A DNA stretch of 5,940 nucleotides from the NCBI GenBank assembly GCA_943324055.2, contig CALPKD020000099.1, positions 1 through 5,940 on the forward strand, read 5' to 3'. Shown piece after piece: positions 1 to 5,940 of this stretch. How positions within the stretch are numbered: position 1 is the first letter of the stretch; each line of letters starts with the position of its first letter. The position numbers and the translations under genes were made by a program. Below the pieces are notes generated by a model. The model did no database searches. It worked only from the letters and a program-made list of their open reading frames with translations, and was not told where the DNA came from. The DNA is from Chitinophaga pinensis. GTDB lineage: Bacteria > Bacteroidota > Bacteroidia > Chitinophagales > Chitinophagaceae.

Positions 1-452
1 CCACATTCTTTTAACAATAAGGTGTTGGATTTATTCAAAACAGGATGGATATAGTCTGGTGCAATCTCCACTAAGGGCATCAATACAAAATTTCGTTCCC
101 TTAATCGAGGATGTGGAATAAGGAGTGAATCGGTTTGAATGATTTCGTTATTAAAGTAGATAATATCTAAATCGATTGTTCTTGGTCCTAATGGAGTAGA
201 TCGAATTCGACCAAGTTGCACTTCGATAGCTAATAATTCAGTCATTAAAGCTGTTGCGGATAGACGGGTTGCAATAATCAGTGCTTGATTGTAAAAGGAA
301 GGCTGGTCTTTAAATCCCCATGCCTCAGTTTCGTATATAGCCGAAGTTAGTAGTACTTTTCCGCAGCGTTGTTCAATGCATGCTGTGGCGTGTTGTAAGT
401 TTGCCAATCGGTCACCCAAATTGCCGCCTATCAAGAGGTATGCTTTGTTCAT
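1..452 (-). CDS. folK: 2-amino-4-hydroxy-6-hydroxymethyldihydropteridine pyrophosphokinase (HPPK), 3' end cut by window edge
   Basis: HPPK transfers pyrophosphate from ATP to 6-hydroxymethyl-7,8-dihydropterin, the step before dihydropteroate synthase in cytoplasmic folate synthesis. I translated the minus strand from ATG at 452-450 and obtained 150 codons without a stop. Visible family motifs are the N-terminal MNKAYLLIGGNLGDR, an ETEAWGF segment (41-47), FYNQAL (53-58), the LGRIR segment (80-84), and the signature GPRTIDLDIIYF (89-100). D94 and D96 of that signature correspond to the two Mg-binding aspartates. HPRLRERNFVL (114-124) and PLVEIAPD (126-133) follow. The usual length is about 160 residues, so only the last few codons should be missing. 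It is divergent from sppA. No Shine-Dalgarno sequence is apparent, and the start is fixed by the family N-terminus. Confidence 0.96.
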   Translation of the reverse strand, partial: MNKAYLLIGGNLGDRLANLQHATACIEQRCGKVLLTSAIYETEAWGFKDQPSFYNQALIIATRLSATALMTELLAIEVQLGRIRSTPLGPRTIDLDIIYFNNEIIQTDSLLIPHPRLRERNFVLMPLVEIAPDYIHPVLNKSNTLLLKEC

Positions 453-471
453 AGAAGGATTCTAAAAGTAG

Positions 472-479
472 CTCAAATA
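472..479 (-). promoter_or_regulatory. possible -7 box for folK
   Basis: On the minus strand this reads TATTTGAG, close to the end of the Bacteroidota -7 consensus (TAnnTTTG) but shorter by two bases between TA and TTTG. It lies 19 bp before the folK start, which would leave a short leader. No matching TTG -33 element is seen at the expected distance, so the call is weak. The same eight bases occur before clpB. Confidence 0.2.
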
Positions 480-496
480 TCCATAATTTTACAGCG

Positions 497-524
497 TTAC
501 CCTATTTTAGAACGGTCTATTTTG
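497..524 (+). promoter_or_regulatory. possible promoter of the sppA operon
   Basis: TTA at 497-499 and TATTTTG at 518-524 are separated by 18 bp, resembling the Bacteroidota promoter pattern (TTG about 19-21 bp before TAnnTTTG) with one base missing in the -7 box and TTA in place of TTG. Transcription would begin near 530, giving a leader of about 24 nt before the sppA ATG. Pattern match only; the 101-bp gap must hold promoters for both folK and sppA. Confidence 0.28.
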
Positions 525-553
525 GGAACTTATATCTAATCAATTTATTTAGT

Positions 554-2311
554 ATGAAATCGTTCTTCAAATCCTTCTTTGCAGCTTTATTAGCACTTAT
601 AGTTTTTACCTTAATCGGCTTTTTTTTAATCATAGGAATTGCGGCTAGTTTTTCCAAGGAGGAGAAAATGACTATTGAATCAAATTCCGTTTTGGTGTTA
701 GATATTTCACAGGATTTTAAAGAACAAAGCCAAGACGATCCCTTTTCTGAACTTATTAATAAGAAAAAAGGAAAAACCCCAAGTTTGTCTTCATTGATAT
801 CACTTATTAAATATGCGAAGACCGATTCAAGTATCAAAGGGATTTATATTAAATGCCAGCAAAATCCAAATGGATATGCTGCTTCCGAAGAAATCAGAAA
901 AGCATTACTTGATTTTAAAAAATCAAAAAAGTTTATCCTAGCTTACGGCGAAACCATTTCACAAAAAGGATATTGGATTGGGAATGTTGCGGATCAAATA
1001 TACACACATCCTCAAGGGGGACTAGAGTGGGCAGGGTTTTCCTATGAAACTATGTTTTTAAAAGGGCTATTAGATAAATTAGAAATCAAGCCGCAGGTTT
1101 TTTATGCAGGTAAATTTAAAAGTGCAACAGAGCCATTTAGGTATGCGCAAATGTCGGACGCGAATCGTTTGCAGACAAGTGTTTGGCTCAATTCCATTTA
1201 CAATAGTTTTATTCTGGGCACTGCTGAACAAAGGAAAATTGATACTACAACATTAAAGGCGATTGCCAATCAAGGAAGGGTGCAAAATGCAGGGGATGCT
1301 TTGGCCTATCATTTAGTAGATGGATTATTTTACGATGATCAAGTCAAAAAAGTAATTGCAAAAAAAGTACATGTTGCTAAAGAAAAAGATATTTCGTTTG
1401 TTCCAATGAATGAATATGCTTCTGCAGTTGCAATTAGAGGCACAGGTAGTGGTAAGATTGCAGTCATCTATGCAGATGGGGATATTGTAATGGGTAAGGG
1501 GGACAAGAATTCAATTGCGAGTGATGATTATAGAGCATTAATACAAAAGATCAGAAATGACGAATCCATCGATGCTGTTGTATTAAGAGTGAATTCTCCA
1601 GGCGGCAGCTCCTTAGCGAGTGATATTATATGGCGCGAAATAGATTTATTGAAAAAAGAAAAGCCGGTAATTGTAAGTATGGGTAACCTTGCGGCTTCAG
1701 GTGGTTATTATATCTCTTGCGGTGCGGATTCGATTTTTGCAGATGCCAATACGATTACAGGTTCGATTGGCGTATTTAGTGTTATTCCTAATGTAGAAGG
1801 ATTTATGAAAAATAAATTAGGGATCACTTTTGATCGCGTTAAAACAGCTACTTATGCTGATATGCCTTCGGCAACGAGGCCCTTAAATTTAGTGGAGCAA
1901 AATTTTCTACAAGCTAGTGTGGACAGTATTTATCACTCCTTTAAATCGAGGGTTGCAGTAGGTCGTAAAAAGAACATAGCATACATTGATTCCATTGCGC
2001 AGGGTCGCGTATGGACTGGGTCAGATGCTATAAAAGTGGGTTTGGTAGACAAAGTAGGTACGTTAAATGATGCGATTATTGCAGCGGGTAAAATGGCAAA
2101 ACTTAAAGGGTATAGTCTTAAAAGTTACCCGGAGTCTAAATCATTCATTGAAGAATTGATTGAGGGCTACCAGGACAATATCAAGGTGAAGGCCATTCAA
2201 CAAGAGATTGGTGTGAGTCAGTGGGAAATGTTTAAACAAGTAAAATCTATCCAACAAATGATGGGGCAGCCTCAGGCGCGTTTACCTATCTTTGTAGTGA
2301 ATCATCCATAA
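554..2311 (+). CDS. sppA: signal peptide peptidase SppA, 67K type
   Basis: SppA is an inner-membrane serine protease of peptidase family S49 that digests leftover signal peptides and probably other membrane-released peptides on the periplasmic side. The 585-residue protein has the double-domain length of the 67K type (E. coli SppA is about 618). A single hydrophobic segment at about 7-33 is an uncleaved anchor. The N-terminal half carries the catalytic lysine in GKFKSATEPF (K189, matching E. coli K209). The C-terminal half carries NSPGGSSLASDIIWREI (347-363) and the nucleophile in NLAASGGYYIS (S382, matching E. coli S409). ITGSIGVF (401-408) follows, so both dyad residues are intact. The start ATG directly precedes the basic-hydrophobic anchor; no Shine-Dalgarno is seen. 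It is first in a tight operon, 4 bp before the permease gene. Confidence 0.97.
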   Translation: MKSFFKSFFAALLALIVFTLIGFFLIIGIAASFSKEEKMTIESNSVLVLDISQDFKEQSQDDPFSELINKKKGKTPSLSSLISLIKYAKTDSSIKGIYIKCQQNPNGYAASEEIRKALLDFKKSKKFILAYGETISQKGYWIGNVADQIYTHPQGGLEWAGFSYETMFLKGLLDKLEIKPQVFYAGKFKSATEPFRYAQMSDANRLQTSVWLNSIYNSFILGTAEQRKIDTTTLKAIANQGRVQNAGDALAYHLVDGLFYDDQVKKVIAKKVHVAKEKDISFVPMNEYASAVAIRGTGSGKIAVIYADGDIVMGKGDKNSIASDDYRALIQKIRNDESIDAVVLRVNSPGGSSLASDIIWREIDLLKKEKPVIVSMGNLAASGGYYISCGADSIFADANTITGSIGVFSVIPNVEGFMKNKLGITFDRVKTATYADMPSATRPLNLVEQNFLQASVDSIYHSFKSRVAVGRKKNIAYIDSIAQGRVWTGSDAIKVGLVDKVGTLNDAIIAAGKMAKLKGYSLKSYPESKSFIEELIEGYQDNIKVKAIQQEIGVSQWEMFKQVKSIQQMMGQPQARLPIFVVNHP

Positions 2312-2315
2312 GTTT

Positions 2316-3419
2316 ATGTCCGCATACAGTCAAATTACAGCCATGCTAGCCATTACAAAAGCTAGTTTGCGATCCACTTTTCGAAGCCCATCCGCAGTAA
2401 TATTTAGTATTGCATTTCCGCTCATTTTTATCCTAGTATTTGGATTCATAAGTAATGGGGGAAATGTGAATGTGAATGTAGCAATGGATCCCACATCGGA
2501 TACCTTGAATCCGGTATATGCAAGCATTAAAAATTTGGCAGGGTTTAAATTTGTAAATAAGGATGCGGCTAGTATACAAAGTGAACTTTCAAAAGGAAGG
2601 ATTACGGCACTTATTCAAATTGTACCTTCTCAAACTGGCAATGCACAGTATACGATTCATTTAACAAGCTCTGAAGCGGCAAATCCGCAGAACATACAAC
2701 TTGTTAAGTCAATTTTAAATGCAGTGATTGGAAAAATAAATCATGAAAAATTTCCTGACGCGCCTACGATTGCGGTAGTGAATAATACCGTTAATCAAGT
2801 ACCAGGGCGTGTTTACCGCACGATTGATTTTATCTTGCCAGGGCAACTTGGGTTTTCATTATTGAGTTCGGGTGTATTTGGTGTTGCTTTTTTGTTCTTT
2901 AATTTAAGACAACAGTTGGTTTTAAAACGTTTTTATGCCACACCCATCAAAAGGCTTTATATCATTTTAGGAGAAGCTTTGAGTAGGGTACTTTTTCAGT
3001 TAATCACTGCAATCGTAATAATAGGGATTGGATATTTTGCATTCAAGTTTACGCTAGTGCATGGCTGGGCTACTTTTGCAAGTATCATGGCACTTAGCTT
3101 TATTGCGCTGATATTGTTTATGGGATTTGGCTTTATAGTGAGTGGTGTTGCAAAAAGCGAAAGCACTATACCGCCCATTGCAAACCTGATTACACTACCT
3201 CAATTTTTACTAGCAGGCACTTTTTTTTCGATTGATAACTTCCCCTTGTGGATGCAGCCTTTTTGTAAAATTTTACCGTTAACACATTTCAATAATGCGA
3301 TGCGTAATATATCATTCGAAGGGGCAAGCTTATTAAATTGTTGGAATGATATCTCTGTGTTGCTGATTTGGATCGTAATTGTATATGCAGTTGCGTTTAA
3401 AATATTTAAATGGGAGTAA
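2316..3419 (+). CDS. ABC-2 type transporter permease
   Basis: This is a membrane subunit of an ABC-2 family exporter, of the general class that moves drugs, lipids or polysaccharides out of the cell; the substrate cannot be told. The 367 residues follow the family layout. There is one N-terminal membrane helix (about 25-46), a large extracytoplasmic region (about 47-171), then five more hydrophobic stretches (about 172-196, 214-244, 250-278, 287-305, 345-364). The loop after the second helix, QLVLKRFYATPIKR (200-213), matches the LKRLxATPI coupling segment that contacts the ATPase in this family. PLTHFNNAMR (321-330) is the conserved late motif. It begins 4 bp after the sppA stop and its own stop abuts the next ATG. 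No ATP-binding subunit is encoded in the window, so it must rely on one encoded elsewhere. Confidence 0.9.
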   Translation: MSAYSQITAMLAITKASLRSTFRSPSAVIFSIAFPLIFILVFGFISNGGNVNVNVAMDPTSDTLNPVYASIKNLAGFKFVNKDAASIQSELSKGRITALIQIVPSQTGNAQYTIHLTSSEAANPQNIQLVKSILNAVIGKINHEKFPDAPTIAVVNNTVNQVPGRVYRTIDFILPGQLGFSLLSSGVFGVAFLFFNLRQQLVLKRFYATPIKRLYIILGEALSRVLFQLITAIVIIGIGYFAFKFTLVHGWATFASIMALSFIALILFMGFGFIVSGVAKSESTIPPIANLITLPQFLLAGTFFSIDNFPLWMQPFCKILPLTHFNNAMRNISFEGASLLNCWNDISVLLIWIVIVYAVAFKIFKWE

Positions 3420-3917
3420 ATGCGTTTAGTTAAATTAGTTTTCATTAGCCTATTCATATTGGGCTTACTTATTACAGGAATTTCGGCATTGTTTCCGTCT
3501 ACTGTTATTGTATCAAGGGCTGTAGAAGTAAATACGACGCCACAAAAAATCGCCTACTATGTGGCAGACTTAAATCATTGGAATCAATGGATGAGTGATT
3601 GGAAGCAGAATAAGGTGACTATGAGTAACAATATTGCTAGTATCGGTTCTCAGCGCGTTCAGTTTTTAGATAAAAACGATTCTTCTGTTAGGTATCAATG
3701 GGTGGCAACGGGTCAAGCGCCCTACTTGGTTCAGTTTGAGTGGATTCACCTAAATGACAACACCTACGTTATACATTGGTCATTTGAACAACATGTAAAA
3801 TGGTATCCATGGGAAAAATTCCAAACCTTGTTAAATGAAAAACTGTTGGGCTATAAGATGGAGGCAGAATTGGCCAACCTAAACGTTGCACTTTTATCGG
3901 ATACAACGCATCCCTAA
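3420..3917 (+). CDS. SRPBCC-fold (START/polyketide cyclase-like) protein with N-terminal membrane anchor
   Basis: A 165-residue protein of unknown specific role. Residues about 4-27 form a hydrophobic helix after a short basic start (MRLVK), predicting a signal anchor with the rest outside the cytoplasm. The body resembles the SRPBCC superfamily. VSRAVEVNTTPQKIAYYVAD (31-50) and HWNQWMSDW (53-61) match the usual opening strand and helix followed by the W-x-x-W segment. FEQHVKWYPWEKF (122-134), then LLGYKMEAELANL (142-154), match the closing helix. Proteins with this fold bind hydrophobic ligands in a central cavity, but no ligand can be read here. The ATG immediately follows the permease TAA (TAAATG), so translation is probably coupled. 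The shared operon with a permease and an envelope protease suggests an envelope job (inference). Confidence 0.8.
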   Translation: MRLVKLVFISLFILGLLITGISALFPSTVIVSRAVEVNTTPQKIAYYVADLNHWNQWMSDWKQNKVTMSNNIASIGSQRVQFLDKNDSSVRYQWVATGQAPYLVQFEWIHLNDNTYVIHWSFEQHVKWYPWEKFQTLLNEKLLGYKMEAELANLNVALLSDTTHP

Positions 3918-3923
3918 AATGCT

Positions 3924-4856
3924 TTATTTTTCATTCTGTTGAATCAGGTATTCCATATTTCGTTTGATGCCTTTTAATTTTGATCTTAATAGGGGAGATT
4001 TTTTAAATCTTGCTTTAAAGGTAGCTTCCTCAATTTGCAACCAATCGTCTTGCTTCATTTGTAGTAAACCATTTAATGGTTTGAAATGTTTTTCGTGATG
4101 TGCTTGACTAAATCTGTTCCAAGGACATACATCTTGACAAACATCACACCCAAACAACCAATCTTTAAAAGGCCTATCCGTATCAATCTCTGGTTGTTTC
4201 AACTCAATTGTAAAATAGCTAATGCAATGATTGGCTTCGATAGTTTTGTCTGGAAGAATTGCTTGCGTAGGGCAGGCGTCTACACACTGAGTGCAACTAC
4301 CACAATAATCTTTCGTAATGGGATCGTCATAGATCAATTCTAAATCCACCACAAGTGTTGCGATAAAGAAAAAAGAACCAGCTGTGGGACGAATCAAATG
4401 TCCGTTTTTCCCAATCCATCCTGCACCAGCTAGTTTTGCCCAAGATCGCTCTAATACTGGTGCAGAGTCTACAAAGCCTCTCCCTTCAATGGGGCCAATC
4501 ATTTGTCGCATGGTGTCAAGTAATTCAAACAATTGCTGTCTGATTACTTCATGGTAGTCTTCCCCGTAAGCATATTTTGCAATTTGAGGAATACCCTTTT
4601 CTTGCACTTCAGTTGGGTAATAGTTTTTTAAAAAAGTGATAACCGATTTTGCGCCCGGTACTAATACTCTGGGATCTGTTCTTTCTGCAAAATGATTTTC
4701 CATATAAGCCATTTCTCCATGAAATCCTTTATCCAGCCAATTTTGTAAACGTCTGGCATCTTCAGTGAGTTCCGTTGCTTTGGCAATTCCGCAATAATCA
4801 AATCCCATTTGGGCAGCAGCTTCTTTTATAAATTCCGAATTAGAGTAATGGTTCAA
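3924..4856 (-). CDS. queG: epoxyqueuosine reductase, probable TTG start
   Basis: QueG is a cytoplasmic cobalamin- and iron-sulfur-dependent enzyme that reduces epoxyqueuosine to queuosine in the wobble position of GUN-anticodon tRNAs. The 310-residue product has the N-terminal GFDYCGIAKA (18-27), HFAERTDPR (55-63), and FVDSAPVLERSWA (128-140), where D130 matches the proposed proton-donor aspartate. KLAGAGWIGKNGHLI (141-155) follows. The dicluster ferredoxin region has C185, C188, C191, C195, then C211, C237, C240 and C244 (CGSCTQCVDACP and GCDVCQDVCPWN). It lacks the C-terminal HEAT-like extension of longer homologues (E. coli about 379 residues), which seems normal for this phylum. The first codon is TTG (CAA at 4854-4856 on the plus strand). 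An in-frame TGA lies two codons upstream, and the first ATG is codon 17, inside the conserved N-terminal region. Confidence 0.95.
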   Translation of the reverse strand: MNHYSNSEFIKEAAAQMGFDYCGIAKATELTEDARRLQNWLDKGFHGEMAYMENHFAERTDPRVLVPGAKSVITFLKNYYPTEVQEKGIPQIAKYAYGEDYHEVIRQQLFELLDTMRQMIGPIEGRGFVDSAPVLERSWAKLAGAGWIGKNGHLIRPTAGSFFFIATLVVDLELIYDDPITKDYCGSCTQCVDACPTQAILPDKTIEANHCISYFTIELKQPEIDTDRPFKDWLFGCDVCQDVCPWNRFSQAHHEKHFKPLNGLLQMKQDDWLQIEEATFKARFKKSPLLRSKLKGIKRNMEYLIQQNEK

Positions 4857-5227
4857 TCTTCAATGTTTAGTCGATGAAAAAAACGATGTGCCACAGGTGC
4901 GATTAACAATCCAAAGTTGGTTATAAATACCACGCCGCTGAATAACGCATAAAACGAGGAGAACAATTTGCCATTAAAAGTTTCGATGGTAACTACTGGT
5001 CCCATTCCCCCTAAAATCATAGAGGCATTATGCAAAGCATCTATCCAATTCATAGGTCCTAAATATCTATAACCTATGATTCCAATCAATAGACATAATA
5101 ATAGTATCATACTACTCAATATAAAATGTTTGAATACTCTTTTGTAGAATACTTTCTTTTCGGCAAGCGGCTCCGACTTATGTTCGTAGATAGTGCTAAA
5201 CCGAGTCGATTTTATTTTATAACTCAT
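4853..5227 (-). CDS. small two-helix membrane protein resembling a potassium-channel pore module with an altered filter
   Basis: A 124-residue protein I cannot name. Residues 1-33 are polar and basic (probably cytoplasmic), 34-54 form a strongly hydrophobic helix, and 88-113 form a second. Between them, WIDALHNASMILGGMGPV (61-78) sits where a two-helix potassium channel has its pore helix and filter. It is followed by NGKLFSSFYALFSGVVFI (85-102), very like the GKLF..YAL start of the second channel helix. G74-M75-G76 aligns with the GYG of the filter, and the following Asp is replaced by Pro, so potassium selectivity is doubtful. It ends in a 4-bp overlap (TTGA) with queG and is therefore co-transcribed with it; a functional link to queuosine is not evident. 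The start ATG is at 5227-5225. Confidence 0.75.
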   Translation of the reverse strand: MSYKIKSTRFSTIYEHKSEPLAEKKVFYKRVFKHFILSSMILLLCLLIGIIGYRYLGPMNWIDALHNASMILGGMGPVVTIETFNGKLFSSFYALFSGVVFITNFGLLIAPVAHRFFHRLNIED

Positions 5228-5373
5228 AAGAAAAACTTGTATGTAAAAATAGCAGAAAATCCTTGATGCAGCTGACTTTTATTCCGTTTTTGTTGTTGGA
5301 TTAAGACATAATTACTGAATTACTCAGCTGGCTTCCTATTTGAGGGATATAGATTGTAAATAAACCATTCATC
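5228..5373. promoter_or_regulatory. divergent intergenic region between the membrane-protein/queG pair and clpB
   Basis: These 146 bp must carry promoters for both directions. For clpB, TATTTGAG at 5337-5344 lies about 30 bp before the ATG and is a possible -7 box. For the minus strand, TATTTTTA (complement of 5244-5251) is a weaker candidate 17 bp before the start. No CIRCE element (TTAGCACTC-N9-GAGTGCTAA) is present, so HrcA control of clpB is not supported. Two CAGCTG hexamers (5269-5274, 5325-5330) and a small inverted repeat, CTGA-attac-TCAG (5315-5327), are the only symmetry seen. No small gene was found. Confidence 0.4.
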
Positions 5374-5940
5374 ATGAATTTAAGTCAGTACACGATTAAG
5401 GCGCAAGAAGCAATTCAGGCTGCTCAGCAATTGGCCTACAACAATTCAAATGCATCCATCGAAACGGCGCATTTGTTAAAAGCCATTCTATTAGACAAGG
5501 ATAGCCCGACTGAATTTTTATTGAAGAAAAACAATGTGAATCCAACTTTGGCACTACAGAAAACGGAGGAGCTTATTGGCACATTGGCCAAACAACAAAC
5601 TGGGGAACCTGCGTCTAATGTAAGTAGAGATTTAAATAGTGTTTTATTAAAAGCAAATGCCGCCTTAAAAATATTTGGGGACGAGTACGTGACTACGGAG
5701 CATTTGTTGATTGCTATATTGCAAGTAAATGATGCTGTCGCAAAAAATTTAAAAGATGCTGGGTTGACGGAGAGTGGGCTAACGGCTGCGATTAAGGAAT
5801 TAAGAAAAGGAGATACCATTCAATCTGCGACGCAGGAAACACAATTCCAAGCATTGTCTAAGTATGCAAAAAACTTAAATGATTTAGCAAATAAGGGCAA
5901 GTTGGACCCTGTCATTGGAAGAGATGAAGAAATAAGAAGA
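5374..5940 (+). CDS. clpB: ATP-dependent chaperone ClpB (Hsp100 disaggregase), N-terminal part, cut by window edge
   Basis: ClpB is a cytoplasmic hexameric AAA+ machine that works with DnaK to pull proteins out of aggregates after heat stress. The window holds 189 codons of a protein that is usually about 860-870 residues. [14 protein letters not shown] (1-14) is the typical start. The two Clp N-terminal repeats are visible through the paired motifs [11 protein letters not shown] (29-39) and [11 protein letters not shown] (106-116). [20 protein letters not shown] (161-180) followed by IGRDEEIRR (181-189) is the conserved entry to the first nucleotide-binding domain. The Walker A motif would lie just beyond the window. 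The sequence fits ClpB better than ClpA or ClpC because of the [12 protein letters not shown]...[13 protein letters not shown] spacing and the N-domain sequence. The ATG at 5374 fits the family start. Confidence 0.96.
   Translation, partial: MNLSQYTIKAQEAIQAAQQLAYNNSNASIETAHLLKAILLDKDSPTEFLLKKNNVNPTLALQKTEELIGTLAKQQTGEPASNVSRDLNSVLLKANAALKIFGDEYVTTEHLLIAILQVNDAVAKNLKDAGLTESGLTAAIKELRKGDTIQSATQETQFQALSKYAKNLNDLANKGKLDPVIGRDEEIRR

Noticed and set aside
517..837. Minus-strand open frame of 106 codons overlapping the sppA start
   Set aside because: It lies antisense to the well-supported N-terminus of SppA and shows no recognisable domain.
2330..3457. Three minus-strand open frames (2330-2527, 2996-3178, 3200-3457) opposite the permease gene
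   Set aside because: They are short, without family resemblance, and antisense to hydrophobic helices of a clear ABC-2 permease.
3916..3930. Possible bidirectional terminator hairpin
   Set aside because: The stem is only five A-T pairs with no G-C pair, so it is too unstable to call.
4086..4343. Plus-strand open frame of 85 codons, cysteine-containing
   Set aside because: It is the shadow of the QueG iron-sulfur region on the other strand.
5269..5330. Two CAGCTG palindromes 56 bp apart and the CTGA-attac-TCAG inverted repeat as an operator for clpB
   Set aside because: The symmetry is short and matches no regulator site I know; no CIRCE-like sequence accompanies it.
5436..5819. Minus-strand open frame of 127 codons
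   Set aside because: It is antisense to the ClpB N-terminal domain, which has clear conserved repeats; the Ser/Phe-rich composition is typical of a shadow frame.

Overview
The window looks like ordinary chromosomal sequence from a member of the Bacteroidota, possibly a Chitinophagaceae-like lineage (inference). Reasons: fairly AT-rich DNA, no recognisable Shine-Dalgarno sequences before the starts, TATTTTG/TATTTG-type boxes instead of sigma70-like promoters, a short (310-residue) QueG, and Bacteroidota-like SppA and ClpB sequences. No mobile element, CRISPR array, phage gene, tRNA or rRNA was seen.

Layout: (1) 1-452, minus strand, the 5' 150 codons of folK (folate synthesis), running off the left edge. 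(2) A 101-bp divergent intergenic region, 453-553. (3) A tightly packed plus-strand trio at 554-3917: sppA (67K-type membrane protease), an ABC-2 transporter permease without an ATPase gene beside it, and a membrane-anchored SRPBCC-fold protein. The gaps are 4 bp and 0 bp, so this is almost certainly one operon. (4) A convergent junction of only 6 bp. (5) A minus-strand pair at 3924-5227: a 124-residue two-helix membrane protein followed by queG (epoxyqueuosine reductase). They overlap by 4 bp, and queG most likely starts at TTG. (6) A 146-bp divergent intergenic region, 5228-5373. (7) 5374-5940, plus strand, the first 189 codons of clpB (disaggregase), running off the right edge.

The genes do housekeeping jobs: folate, envelope proteolysis and transport, tRNA queuosine modification and protein disaggregation. 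They do not form one obvious pathway. I did not find a convincing new multi-gene system. The most interesting item is the small membrane protein upstream of queG. It has the layout of a two-helix potassium channel (helix, pore loop, GK-led second helix), but the TVGYGD selectivity filter is replaced by a GGMGPV sequence. Second are the TTG start of queG and the ABC-2 permease with no ATPase gene beside it.
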